Positions 1-11,577 of a stretch of 64,000 nt of DNA are shown here, one piece after another. The stretch's first letter is position 1. Each line of letters opens with the position of its first letter. Both the position numbers and the translations under genes were made by a program. The notes beneath the pieces were generated by a model. It made no database searches. It was not told the origin of the DNA and saw nothing but the letters and a program-made list of their open reading frames with translations. The DNA is from Stomoxys calcitrans. Its lineage: Eukaryota; Arthropoda; Insecta; Diptera; Muscidae. The stretch is taken from positions 58,322,561 through 58,386,560 of the forward strand of contig NC_081552.1 of NCBI RefSeq assembly GCF_963082655.1. Direction: 5' to 3'.

Positions 1-835
1 CTGGTGCAGGATTTATCGACAGCTTCATTCTTATCATCTTTAAAACGCTTTACATCCCTTCGAAGCAAGAACAATTTGGTCTGATAATGCCACCAATTTT
101 GTCGGCGCTAAAAATGAATAATTGGAATTGAGGAAATTATTTTTTAGTCAAGCTAACACGAAACTTGTTGAGAAAGTGTGTTTGGATGATGGAATAGAGT
201 GGAAGTTTATTCCGCCTAGATCTCCGCATTTCGGGGGCCTCTGGGAGGCGTCTGTGAAGGCAGCAAAATACCACTTCTATAGAGTAGCTGGCCTCGCATT
301 GTTAACTTTTGACAAGCTGAGGTTTCTGCCAGATTTCGGCAATATTAAATTCTCGCCCATTATGCCCACCAACAGAGAATCCAGATGATGTGGAAATATT
401 AACACCGGCCCATTTCCTAGTTGGAGCTCCTCTGGTGTCTATTGTAGAACCTGACCTAACTGAGCTAAATATTAATACTTTAAATAGATTGCAGCGGGTA
501 TGTTACATGCAACAAATATTCTGGAGTAAATGGAGCTCTTCTTATCTCTCCCAGTTACAAGAGCGCAGTAAGTGGCGTACCCTTACAAAGGGGGTAAAAA
601 TAGGCGATATGGTTTTGCTAAAAGAGGAAAATATGACACCTCTCAAGTGGCAGTTGCGTCGTGTTTCCGAAATAATGTGTGGAGAAGATGGTGTTGTGCG
701 AGTCGTTTTAATCAAAACTAGCACTGGTACTTGTCGACGAGCAGTAGCTAAGCTAGCAGTTTTACCCATTGAAGAAGAATCTGTTGGAAGCCTTAAACTT
801 CCAACGGGGGGAGAATGTACGGTGAACCAATAGTC
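1..835 (+). pseudogene. BEL/Pao retrotransposon pol, integrase C-terminal part (broken)
   Basis: The reading frames cover the end of a BEL/Pao polyprotein and start outside the window. Seen: an integrase core stretch (SDNATNFVGAKNE near 80-120, then the PPRSPHFGGLWEASVK stretch near 210-260), then after a shift of frame DDVEILTPAHFLVGAPL, the basic FWSKWSSSYL region and the terminal LPTGGECT that usually ends Pao integrases just before the LTR. At least two breaks exist: a stop near 120, and a frame change around 320-390 where a segment is scrambled, so it cannot make an intact integrase. The protein would insert retrotransposon cDNA in the nucleus. Family assignment is from motif recognition; the break points are seen directly. 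Protease and RT are absent here. Confidence 0.8.
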
Positions 836-1150
836 GCAGCATACCATTTCTCGCAGCATTCAGTATTTTTGCTCATATCAGTTTCATGCGTTCCTATGAT
901 ATGCAAATACTGCCCACCCAATAACAATAACAACAACAAATGACTGCTGTTTGCTATGCAGTATTTTTATTGCCTATACAAAACATACTCATAGCAATAA
1001 TTAACTGTAACAATCTTAATTATTATGTTTCTGTTGTCTACTTTGTCTGCAGCATAAGACATTCTGCTGCCTTTTAGTTTTTTTAGTCGTCGCCTAGCTG
1101 TTTTTGAATAAAGAATTTTGTCTTTGAATTGAACTTGAAGTAGAGCCACA
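816..1150 (+). repeat. Probable 3' LTR of the BEL/Pao element
   Basis: A purine tract (GGGGGGAGAA, 806-815) follows the end of pol and is directly followed by TG at 816. A polyadenylation signal AATAAA lies at about 1108 and the segment may end at ACA near 1148-1150. This matches the TG...CA layout of BEL LTRs. The 5' LTR lies outside the window, so the right boundary is a guess. Confidence 0.5.
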
Positions 1151-1194
1151 ATTGTTTGTTTTATTTAATAATTTTGGAAAGGGTCTGCAAAAAC

Positions 1195-2500
1195 GCTTGT
1201 AGATGGGAACAGCCCTATTTTAAATTTTCCAGCTATAACCTCATATAAACCTAACTGAAGCATATAGGTCAAAGATGTCCAAAAGCCCTACGCTGTTCAC
1301 TGTGCAAAATTGCATCGAAATCCGACGGTAAATGAGTGTTTAATAGGTCAATGACCTTGAATCGGGAGATCGGTAGCTCGGTATATATATCCAAATATGA
1401 TATATATCCAAATATTAAAATATCTAGACCACATTAAACGCGGGTATAGAATAGCCTAACACAGTGCCAAATTTCAGCGAAATAGCGTAATAATCGCTGA
1501 TTTTATGGGCCCAAAAACTTAAACCATGAGTATGTATGGCAGCTATATCCAAACATAGCGCGATCTCCATCATATTCTTGAAGGCTATATAAGGGTCTTA
1601 CACAACTCATTGTACCAAATTCATACGTTAAAAAACGCACTTTTTATGGGTCTAAGAACTTAAATCGGGAGATCGGTTTATATGGCAGCTATATTCATAT
1701 ATAGCCTGATCTTGACCACACTCGGTACGAATATCGATTTGCATTTGCATGATTTCAGCAAAATCGGTTAATAAATTCTTTTATGGGTCAGAAACTTTAA
1801 ATCCAGAGATCGGTATATTAATAGCTATATCTTGGTGGTATTGAAGCGGAATATCGAGGAGCCTAACACAACTCACCGTCCCAAATTTCAGCGAAATCGG
1901 ACAATATATGCGCCTGTTCTTCAAGACCTAAATCGGAAGATCGGTGCATATGGCAGCTATATCTAAATCTGGACCAATCTGGGCCGAATTGAACAAGGAT
2001 GTCGAGAGCCTAAACACAACTCAATGTCACAAATTTCAGCGAAACCGGATGATAAATGTAGTTTTGCCCATTAAGGCACATATATCTGCAGATCGGCCAA
2101 TATAAGGACTATATGAAGATATACCGATAAAGCCCATCTTTGAGCTTAACGTGCCTATGGACAAAAAAAAAGAATTAAGGCCTTTAGATCTGCAGATTGG
2201 TCAATATGGGGGCTATATGAAGATGTTCCCATTAAGCCCATCTTCGAGCTTAACGTGCCTATGGGCAAAAAAATAAAATCTGTGCATCCAGCTCACTAGC
2301 TCTATTTTTAAAGACTACAGCGTGATTTTAACAGACAGACGGACGGACGGACAGGTGGGCGGACATGGCTAGATCGTCTTAGGTTTTTACGACGATAAAG
2401 AGTATATATACTTTATGGGAAAGGAAATAAATATTTCGAAGTGTTGCAAATGGAGTGACAAAATAAATATACCTCAATCCTTCGATGGTGGGTATAAAAA
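1195..2500 (-). mobile_element. HINE-like element, family B, 3' end missing
   Basis: Read on the minus strand it starts with TTTTTATACCCACC (2500 leftwards), then the conserved TATATATACTC/AAAGTATAT block, a short GTCC/GTCT microsatellite near 2335-2365, and about six decayed 153-bp-type units (GGTNNATATGGCAGCTATAT cores at about 1540, 1680, 1810, 1950). The palindromic 3' terminus is absent; the left edge fades near 1195. No coding content. Confidence 0.75.
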
Positions 2501-2504
2501 GGTT

Positions 2505-3281
2505 AGGAGCAGATCATACCGCCGCGGTATAATCGAGCTGACCTGGAAGGAATAGCAAGCGAATACCTAAGACGACACTTGAAGTCGAGTGCGAGACCCT
2601 GATTCCAGCGGCACAGTCTTGGGTTGATGGAACTCTTGTATTGCCATTTTGAGGATCAAGCTACACAGATGGATCAAAACTATGGGACAGAGTGGACCCA
2701 GGGTTCCACATTGAGAACTCAGGAACTGAGATCTGTTTTCTGTCTGACGGTAATACGATCCGGCAGGCGGAGTTCCGAGCGATAGCGGAATGCGTGAGGT
2801 TGTGTGTTGTTATCTCGAGGACATCATGTGCGAACATCTTAACGGATAGTAAACTAGCCATCAGAACAAGAACAACCAGGACTGTTAGGTCGCGAACAGT
2901 GTTGGAGTGTAAGAAGGAGATAAACGCATCCGCATCGTTTAGGTACTAGGCCATACATAAGTAAGTAGGAATAAAAGAACAGACGATTTGGCAGTAAGGG
3001 CCAGAGGAGTGCCTACAATAAACTTGGTTAACACGAAGCCTTTCGGGTCGACGCGAAAATCCTATGAGAAGATCCGGATATTGAGAAGAAGAGGCCTTCA
3101 CTGTAGGGAAGTAAAAAGGAGACAGTTTAACTTTCGGTACCATAACGGTACTACGAGCTCATTTATGTAAAATTGGGCATGTGGGGAACATGATGAGACG
3201 TTCGAGAATTTCCTATGTGGTTGCCCAGATTTCGTGGCTAACAGACACCTGCAATTAGGTGGGGACACAATACCATACATG
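2505..3281 (+). pseudogene. Non-LTR retrotransposon ORF2 fragment: RNase H and C-terminal region
   Basis: Translated pieces give the RNase H active-site blocks TDGSKLW (about 2668), QAEFRAIAE (about 2763) and LTDSKLAIR (about 2838), then DDLAVRARGVPTINLV and a cysteine-containing tail (CGEHDETFENFLCGCP, about 3180-3225). It is collinear with the minus-strand relic at 34621-35700, so both belong to one LINE family with an RNase H domain (I/LOA-type by inference). Stops at about 2563 and 2949 and several frame changes make it dead. It is sandwiched between two family-B HINEs of opposite orientation. The right edge is set by comparison with the other copy, where LINE sequence continues past GGAGACACAAT. 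Confidence 0.7.
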
Positions 3282-4390
3282 AAGGATGGGGGTATATTCA
3301 TTCTGTCATTCCGTTTGCAACACATCGAAATATTCATTCTTGATCAGCGTAAAAATCTAAGACAATCTAGCCATGTCCGTCTGTCTGTTGAAATCACGGT
3401 ACACCCTTTGAAAATAGAGATATTGAGCTGAAACTTTGCACAGATTCTTGTTTTTTCCATAAGCAGGTTAAGTTCGAAGATGGGCTATATCGGACTATGT
3501 CTTGATATAGTCCCATATAGACCAATCCGCCGATTTAGGGTTTTAGGCCCATAAAAGCAACATTTATTATCCGATTTTGCTGAAATTTGCGAAAGTGAGT
3601 TGTGTTAGGCCCTTCGACACCCTTCTTCAATTTGGCCCAGATCGGTCCAGATTTGAACATAGCTGACATATTGACCGATCTCTCGAATTAAGGTTTTGGG
3701 CCCATAAAAGAAGCATTTATTGTCCGATGTCGCCAAAACTTGGGACAGTGCGTTGATATAAGCCTTTCGATATCCTTCTTCAATTTGGTCCAGATCGGTC
3801 CAGATTTGAATATAGCTGACTTATAGATCAATATCTCGAATTAAGGTTTTGGGCCCATAAAAGGCGAATTTATTGTCCGATGTCGCCGAAATTTGGGACA
3901 GTGAGTTAAGTTAAGCCGGTCGACATATTTCTGCCATTTGGCCTAGATCGATCAAGATTTGCATATAGGTGCCATATAGACCGATCTCTCGATTAAAGTT
4001 TGGGGCCCATAAAAAGCGCATTTATTGTGCGATGTCGCCAAAACTAAGGTCAGTGCGTTGTGTTAGCCCTTTCGACATCCTTCTTCAATTTGACCCAGAT
4101 CGGTCCAGATTTGGATATATCTGCCATATAGACCAATCTCCCGATTTAAGGTTTTGGCCCCACAAAAGGCGCATTTATAATCCGATTTCAGTGAAATTTT
4201 ACACAATTGAACAATGACTTGTACTCATTAGTATTTGGTCAAACCGGAACATATTTCGATATAGCTCGTATGGGGCATAAGGTATAAATTTTTCACCCCG
4301 ATTTTGGCGAAAGGTGGTTTACATATATACCCGAGGTGGTGGGTATCCAAAGTTCGACCCAGCCGAATTTAACGCCCTTTTACTTGTTTT
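3279..4390 (+). mobile_element. HINE-like element, family B, nearly complete
   Basis: The 5' end has lost its TATACCCACCAC but keeps GAAGGATGGGGGTATATTCATT, followed by the GATCTAGCCATGTCCG-type block (3365-3380), a short GTCT run, and about six units with a GATCGGTCCAGATTTGGATATA-like core. The 3' end is complete: the GAGGTGGTGGGTATCC subterminal repeat (4333-4348), a palindrome (TTCGACCCAGCCGAA) and TTACTTGTTTT at 4380-4390. Non-coding. Confidence 0.8.
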
Positions 4391-4435
4391 AAAGAGTGTC
4401 TTTGACAAAACAACATATTTCAACATATGTCCACA

Positions 4436-5343
4436 CTTTTATTATACCCACCACCATAGGACGGGGGTTAAACTTATCTAGTCATTCCGTTTGTAACACC
4501 TCGAAATATTCGTCTAAGACCCCATAAAGTATATATATTCTTGACCGTTTAGACGCTCTGAATCGATCTAGCCATATCCGTCCGTCCGACCGTCCGTCCA
4601 TCTGTCGACATCACGATAGCTGTCGAACGCGTAAAGCCAGCCGCTTGATATTTAATATTGACGTAGATCGTTGAGGATTGCAAATGGGCCATATCGGTTC
4701 AGATTTGAATATAGCTCCCATATAAACCGATCTCCCGATTTTATTTCTAGAGTTCATACAAGCCGCAATTTTTTTTCCAATTTGGCTTTGCATGTGGTGT
4801 TCTGCTATGACTTTCAACAACTGTGCCTTGTACGGTTTAAATTGGTAAGGAATCTGATAAAGCTGCCTCTAGAAGCCGCAGTTTTTGTCCGATTTGGCTA
4901 AAATTTTGCATGTGGTGTTCTGTTATGGCTTTCAACAACTGTGCCATGTACGTCAAAATCGATCAAGAACCTGACATAAACCAATCTCCCAAATTGATTT
5001 CTTGAGCCTCTGGAAGCCTTAATTTTCGTCAAATTTTACTGAAGTTTTGCACATAGTGTTTTGGTATGACTTCCAACAATTTTGATAAGTATGGTCTGAA
5101 TCGGTCAAGAACCTGATATAGCTCCCATGTAAACCGATTTCCCGATTTGTTTTCTTAAGCCCTTATAAGCCGTGATTTTTATACGATTTGGATGAAATTG
5201 TGCATATTGTGTTCTGTTATGACTTTCAACAACTGTGCCATGCACGGTCCAAATCGTCTTTAACCAAATATAGCTCCCATATTTTAGCAGAATCCATGGT
5301 GATGGGTTCCAAAGATTCGGCCCGACGAACGCTTTTACTTGTT
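4436..5343 (+). mobile_element. HINE-like element, family C
   Basis: It starts TTTTATTATACCCACCACCAT and has the AAAGTATATATATTCTTGA block at 4526-4545 and a GTCC run at 4580-4605. Inside are about four diverged units recognisable by CTATGACTTTCAACAACTGTG at 4805, 4922, 5065 and 5218 (spacing 118, 141, 153). The 3' end is ATGGTGATGGGTTCC (5296-5310), a palindrome, and CGAACGCTTTTACTTGTT. The 5'/3' subterminal repeats pair imperfectly. Non-coding. Confidence 0.7.
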
Positions 5344-5756
5344 AAATATAAGATTCATAAAAAACATAACTCGACAGAGGATGCACTAATTTAATTTTTG
5401 TTGCTTTAAATAAATTTGACAAAACAACATATTTTATTGTTTGAAATTTTTTGTCCGTTTGTTTGCTACTCAAGAATAGCAAAGCAAAAAATATTTTAAA
5501 TGTCTGTTGTTGCTAGAATATTTAACTAACTTACCGTTTTTGTTGCTGTTGGCATTTTTGGATAAATTGGATTTGAATAGAGAAGGAAGATTTTACTTGT
5601 TCTCCACTGCGCGTGTGAATCTAGACGTCTTTAAGAGCCTGTTCAAATTCAGATGTGTGCTTTACAACCTACTCTAGTTGGAATGGTTACGGATGGGTTT
5701 CTACCACATAAATACCCAACGCTATGGGTATTTATTGAGTAAATGTCCAATAAATA
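5344..5756. other. AT-rich spacer, unassigned
   Basis: No gene or known element seen. A short stretch TTTGACAAAACAACATATTT occurs here (about 5415) and also just left of element C (about 4400), suggesting that C sits inside an older duplicated sequence. A perfect 11-bp inverted repeat with a 6-base loop lies at 5708-5735. Confidence 0.4.
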
Positions 5757-6600
5757 CCTTTATTATACCCACCACTGAAGGATGGGGTATTTCCATTTTG
5801 TTCTTCCGTTTGCAACACATCGAAATATCCACTTCCAACCCTATAAAGTAGATATATATATATATTCTGATCAACGTAAAAATCTAACAAAATCTGGCCA
5901 TGTCCGTCCTTCTGTCCGTCTGTCTGTTGAAATCACGCTACACTCTTTAAAAATAGAGATATTGAGCTGAAACTTTGTACAGATTCTTGCTTTGTCCATA
6001 AGCAGGTTAAGCTCGAAGATAGGCCATATCGGACTATATCCTGATATAGCCCCCATATAGACCGATCCGCCGATTAAAGGTCCTAGGCCCATAAAAGCCA
6101 CACTTATCCGATTTGCTGAAAGTTTGGACACTGAGTTGTGTTATGCCCTTCGACACCCTTCTTCAATTTGGTGGAGATCAGTCCAGATTTGGATATAGCT
6201 GCCATACAGACCGATCCGCCGCTTTCCGATTTATTATCCGATTTTGCTGGAATTTGAGACAGTGAGTTGTGTTAGGCCACTCGACATCTTTCTTTAATTA
6301 GGCCCAGATCGGTCCAGATTTGAATATATCTACCATATAGGACCGATCTCTCGATTTAGGTTTTGAGCTCATAAAAGGCGCATTTATTGTACGGTGTCAC
6401 ACAAATTTGGGACAGTGAGTGGTGTTAGGACTTTAGACATCCTTCTTCAATTTGGCCCAGATCGGTCCAGTTTTGGATATATACCGATATCTCGTTTTAT
6501 AGTCTTGGTCCCATAAAAGGCGCATTTATAATTCAATTTATTGCCTCAAGATCTTAAATGTGAAGTTCGGTATTTATAGCGGCTATATATAACTAAAATC
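5757..6600 (+). mobile_element. HINE-like element, family B, 3' truncated
   Basis: A complete 5' end (TTATTATACCCACCACTGAAGG at 5759-5780), the AAAGTAGATATATATATATTCTGATC block, the CATGTCCGTCCTTCTGTCCG run at 5899-5925 and about four internal units. It fades out near 6600 without the palindromic 3' terminus. Confidence 0.75.
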
Positions 6601-6632
6601 CGATTTTGTAAATTCAGAAGACCGGGTTTTTA

Positions 6633-6868
6633 TTATGTTGCCTAAAAAGTAATTGCGGATTTTCATATAGTCGGCGTTGACAAATTTTTTCGCAGCTTGT
6701 CACTCTGTAATTGCATTCTTTCTTCTCTTAGTTATCAGCTGTTACTTTTAGCTTGCTTTAGAAAAAAAGTGTAAAAAAGGTATATTTGATTAAAGTTCAT
6801 TCTAAGTTTTATTACAAATGCATTTACTTTCTTTTAAAAAATCCGCAATAACTTTTTGGGCAACCCAA
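6633..6868. mobile_element. Mariner-type MITE
   Basis: Terminal inverted repeats of about 28 bp: left TTATGTTGCCTAAAAAGTAA and onwards to GCGGATTTT; right, reversed, TTGGGTTGCCCAAAAAGTTA. The element is flanked by TA at 6631-6632 and 6869-6870, the target duplication expected of Tc1/mariner. It is 236 bp, AT-rich and has no transposase coding, so it depended on a partner elsewhere. Two mismatches in the left terminus indicate age. Confidence 0.8.
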
Positions 6869-6870
6869 TA

Positions 6871-7170
6871 TAAAATGAATACGAAATCATCAAAAATTGT
6901 TTGCAAAATGTTTTTATACCGAAGATATTTGCAAAATTATAAATTCCCAGCTTTTAGGTATAGATATGTAAATACCCGAGTATTTACCCAATTTGGGTAT
7001 TTAACCATTTGGGTATTTACCCATAGCCCATATCTAGGAATAGTGTGTAAAGCACCATGATCCATTCACATCGTCCGCTGATTATATGATTTGGTTGAAA
7101 TTGAAATCGTAATTCGGATAGCGAGTCAAATGCTTCTAGCAGGAACACACTTTTTTGCTGACTTTTAAAC
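6871..7170. other. Spacer with TATTTACCCA-type short repeats
   Basis: No gene seen. Between 6960 and 7030 the motif GGGTATTTACCC and variants recur in both orientations, resembling the hairpin at 5708-5735. A GTGTAAAGCAC at 7050 is the inverted form of GTGCTTTACA at 5660, so these may be two flanks of one older repeat. Confidence 0.3.
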
Positions 7171-8940
7171 GTTTTTATACCATTTACCATAAGATGGGGG
7201 GTATACTAATTTCGTCATTCTGATTGTAACTACTCGAAATATTCGTCTGAGACCCATAAAGTATATATATTCTTGATCGTCGTGAAATTGTATGTCGTTC
7301 TAGTCAAGTCCGTCCGTCTGTCCGTCCGTCCGTCTGTCTGTCGAAAGCACGATAACTTCCGAAGGAGTAAAGCTAGCCGCTTGAAATTTTGCACAAATAC
7401 TTCTTATAAGTGTAGGTCGGTTGGTATTGTAAATGGGCCATATCGGTCCATGTTTTGATATAGCTGCCATATAAACCGATCTGGGTCTTGACTTCTTGAG
7501 CCTCTAGAGTGCACAATTCTTATCCGATTGGGATGAAATTTTGCACGACGTGTTTTGTTATGATATCCAACAACTGTGCCAAGTATGGTTCAAATCGGTT
7601 TATAACCTGATATAGCTGCCATATAAACCGATCTTGGGTCTTGACTTCTTGAGCCTCTAAAGTGCGCAATTCTCATCCGATTGGGATGAAATTTTGCACG
7701 AAGTGTTTTGTAATTAATTGTTTTGTAATAAATTGTCAAGTATGGTTCAAATCGGTCCATAACCTCATATAGCTGCCATATAAACCGATCTTGGGTCTTG
7801 ACTTCTTGAGCCTCTAGAGGGCGCAATTTTTATCCGATTGGAATGGAATTTTGCACGACGTATTTTGTTACGATATCCAACAACTGTGCCAAGTATGGTT
7901 CAAATCGGTCCATAACCTTATATAGCTGTCATATAAACTGATCTTGGGTCTTGGCTTCTTCAGCCTCTAGAGGGCGCAATTCTTATTCAATTTGAATGAA
8001 TTTTGGCACGTAGTATTTTGTTATGATATCCAATAACTGTGCCAAATATGGTTCAAATCGATTCATAACCTGATATAGCTGCGATATAAACAGATCTTGG
8101 GTCTTGACTTCTTGAGCCTCTAGAGGGCGCAATTCTTATCCAATTTGAATGAATTTTGGCACGTAGTGTTTTGTTATGATATCCAACAACTGTGCCAAAT
8201 ATGGTTCAAATCGCTTCATAACCTGATGTAGCTGCCATATAAACCTATCTGGGATCTTGACTTCTTGAGCCTCTAGAGGTCGCAATTATTATCCAATTTG
8301 AATGAATTTTGGCACGTAGTATTTTGTTATGATATCCAACAACTGTGCCAAATATGGTTCAAATCGGTTCATAACCTGATGTAGCTGCCATATAAACCGA
8401 TCTGGGATCTTGACTTCTTGAGCCTCTAGAGGACGCAATTATTATCCGATTTGCCTGAAATTTTGTACGACGGATTCTCTCATGACCATTAACATACGTG
8501 TTTATTATTGGTTTGAATCGGTCTATAGCCCGATACAGCTTCCATATAAATCGATCTCTCTATTTTACTTCTTGAGCCCACAAAGGGCGCAATTCTTATC
8601 CGAATTGGCTGACATTTTACACAGGTCTCCAACATAATATAATTTACAATCCCATGGCAGCCGGTTGTACGTACCGGATTGACCCGATGGAATCCTCCAT
8701 CGGCAAGGGCTGCCGTCTCGGTGTAAAACACACTGCTACAACAACAACAACATAATATAATTTAATTGTGGTCCAAACCGGACCATATCTTGATATCGCT
8801 CTAATAGCAGAGCAAATCTTTTCTTATATCATTTTTTTTGCCTAAGAAGAGATGCCGGGAAAAGAACTCGACAAATGCGATCCATGGTGGAGGGTATATA
8901 AGATTCGGCCCGGCCGAACTTAGCACGCTTTTACTTGTTT
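7171..8940 (+). mobile_element. HINE-like element, family A, complete
   Basis: 5' end TTTTTATACCATTTACCATAAG (7172-) with the GATGGGGGGTATAC arm, AAAGTATATATATTCTTGATC at 7257-7277, and a GTCCGTCTGTCC microsatellite at 7310-7345. About eight 153-bp units follow, and the 3' module TGCCGGGAAAAGAACTCGAC, ATGGTGGAGGGTATA (8893-8907), TTCGGCCCGGCCGAA (8911-8925) and CTTTTACTTGTTT. It carries a short retroposon at 8647-8748. This is the best plus-strand reference copy of family A in the window. Non-coding. Confidence 0.85.
8647..8748 (+). mobile_element. 102-bp retroposon with (CAA)n tail inside the HINE
   Basis: The sequence begins CAATCCCATGGCAGCCGG and ends in an ACAACAACAAC tail. It is flanked by direct repeats AACATAATATAATTTA (8631-8646 and 8749-8764), while uninterrupted family-A copies (for example at 22205-22225) read straight through at this point. 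The variable-length duplication and short-repeat tail are signs of LINE-driven insertion. I see no convincing tRNA A/B boxes, so it may be a SINE or a 5'-truncated LINE end. The tail makes the right boundary uncertain by a few bases. Confidence 0.65.
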
Positions 8941-9177
8941 GCTATGATATTCTTTGGATAGAAAACATTACACAATGGCCTAAATCCGGACAATTTCCTG
9001 CAGTGGAATCTCAATTTCTAATCTTTTTCAAAAAGGGTTAGTGCTGGAATTTTGAAGCCTGATGTAAACAAGCTTCAAAACTACTTTATCTTATTAGAGT
9101 ACACATTTAGCTTAATTTGATACACTAAAAGTTTTGTATGCTTTTTTATGTGTTTTTTCCTTTTGCTGTAAAATGGG

Positions 9178-9656
9178 TTTTTATACCCTCCACCATAGGA
9201 TGGGGATACACTAATTTCGTCATTCCCTTTGCAACACCTCGAAATATGCGTCTAAGACATAAAGTATATATATTCTTGATCGTCATGACATTTTAGGTCG
9301 ATCTAGCCATGTCCGTCCGTCGGTCTGTCGAAAGCACGCTAATTTTCGAAGGAGTGAAGCTAGCCGCTTGTAATTTTGCACAAATACTTCTCATTAGCGT
9401 AGGTTGGTTGGGATTGTAAATGGGCCATATCGGTGCATGCTTTGATATAGCTGCCATATAAACCAGTTTTGTTACTTGAATTCATTCACAGAATCGGACC
9501 ATAAGTTGATATATCTTCAATAGCGTAACAATTATTTTCTTGTATCCTTTGTTTGCTCAAAAAGAGATATTGGGAATAGAAGTCGACAAATGTGATCCAT
9601 GGTAGAGGGTATATAAGATTCGACCCTGACGAACTTATCACGCTTTCACTTGTTTT
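9178..9656 (+). mobile_element. HINE-like element, family A, internally deleted
   Basis: Both termini are present (TTTTTATACCCTCCACCATAGG at 9178 and ATCACGCTTTCACTTGTTTT at 9637-9656) but the internal array is reduced to less than one unit; the AAAGTATATATATTCTTGATCG block and a short GTCC run remain. Such miniature copies show that the termini, not the array, define the element. Confidence 0.8.
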
Positions 9657-10545
9657 AAGATATGCTTTGTCAAATGTCCACAGATATATTTACGACTTCT
9701 TCAATAACCATTCCGCCGTAAAATGTGAAAATTCTTAAATATGATTTTAAAAAATACTGTATGCGTACATGAAGGATTTGGTATGCCTTGTTGGTGTCTG
9801 TCTAATATCATACCAAAGCTTAGCTCCATAATAACAAAATTTGTTGTTAAGTTCCATACACTCTTGCAGTAACTCCTAAATATTTGCAACACTGGTTATA
9901 GCTTGTCCTTGCTCCGAATAAGCGGGGGTGTGTTACATTATGTGTGAATGTAAGCATGTGTAAAATTCTCTGACAATGTATGTATGAGTGTGTGCGAATG
10001 CGAGTATATTCAGGCAGCCTTCATATATTTTAATGTATGTTATGTGCACGTTTTTATTATCCTCCGATTATCCTGAATGAGCATTATGTGTGAAATTTTA
10101 TGGTTTCTGTCGTGCATTATGTTAATTATAAATATAAAGTAACACAGAATTATGGTCACCCCCATACAGACAATGTAACACAAAAGCAAAAAAAGAGTTA
10201 AATATGTGCAAGGTACACAAACACACTTACATGTGTATCATGGAGGTGTATGCAAGTTCCAGTGAAATCTAATACACACAAAACCTCATAAACAAGCGCA
10301 CTGTTGTTTAATGACAGCTAGGTTGTAAAACTAGGTATTAGAAACAAAATATTCTGTGCCCACATAGCTACGAAAATAGAATTGAATGATTAATTGAAGG
10401 TAATAATATAGAGCCTGTGTTATTTTAAAGGCAAACATGGAAAAACTATGGAGGCGATGGTTAATAGTTTTAAATAGAACACCATTATCAATAACCAGAT
10501 TTATGTTTAACAAAGTTGTGTAACATAGCACTGTGATACAAAACT
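9657..10545. other. Unassigned AT-rich sequence
   Basis: No supported gene, RNA or element. It contains runs of GTGTGAATG/ATGTGTG-like simple sequence around 9930-10000 and short open frames without recognisable domains. It may be ordinary intergenic DNA separating element clusters. Confidence 0.4.
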
Positions 10546-11577
10546 TGGTAAAACAAGTAAAAGCGTGCTAAGCTCGGCCGGGCCGAATCTTATATACCCT
10601 CCACCATAGAGCGCATATGTCGAGTTCTTTTCCCCACATCTCTTCTTCGATTTATATAGGAGCTGTATCGGGCTATAAACAGATTCAGACCAGAATAAAC
10701 ACGTATGTTGATGGTCAAGAGAGGATCCATCGTACAATTATTGGCAAATCGGATAGGAATTGTGCCCTCTAGAAACTCAAGAATTTAAGACCCAAGATCG
10801 GTTTATTATGACAGCTATATCATGTTATGAACCGATTTGAACCATACTTGGCACAGTTGTTGGATATCATAACAAAACATGACGTGCAAAATGTAATCCA
10901 ATCGGGTAAGAACTGCGCCCTCTAGAGGCTCAAGAAGTCAAAACCCAAGATCGGTTTATATGGCAGCTATATCAGATTATGGACCGATTTAAACCATACT
11001 TGGCACAGTTGTTGGATATCATAACAAAACACGTCATGCAAAATTTCATTCCAATCGGATAAGAATTGCGCACTTTACAGGCTCAAGAAGTCAAGACCCA
11101 AGATCGGTTTATATGGCAGCTATATTAGATTATGACCGATTTGAACCATACTTAACACAGTTGTTGGATATCATAACAAAACACGTCGTGCAAAATTTCA
11201 TACCAATCGGATAAGAATTACGCACTATAGAGGGCTCAAGAAGTCAAGACCCAAGATCGGTTTATATGGCAGCTATATGAAACATGGACCGATATGGGCC
11301 CATTACAATCCCAACCGGACCTACACTAATAAGAAGTATTGTGCAAAATTTCAAGCGGCTAGCTTTACACTTTAGGAAGTTAGCGTGCTTTCGACAGACA
11401 GACGACGGACGGACAGACGGACGGACGGACAGACGAACGGACATGGCTAGATCGACATGAAATGTCACGACGATCAAGAATATATATACTTTATGGAGAC
11501 TCAGACGAATATTTCGAGTAGTTATAAACAGAATGACGAAATTAGTGTACCCCCCATCCTATGGTGGAGGGTATAAA
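10546..11577 (-). mobile_element. HINE-like element, family A, complete
   Basis: Minus-strand copy: left edge AAAACAAGTAAAAGCGTGC, palindrome CTCGGCCGGGCCGAA (one mismatch), subterminal repeat, about four 153-bp units, GACAGACGACGGACGGACAG microsatellite at about 11395-11450, and right edge GGTGGAGGGTATAAAAA. A shortened array and loss of much of the 3' module body are seen near 10640-10660. Confidence 0.85.

Noticed and set aside
8911..8940. GC palindrome followed by T-run as a bacterial-style terminator
   Set aside because: Same palindrome ends every HINE copy and lies at element 3' termini; the sequence is eukaryotic. It is the transposon 3' hairpin.
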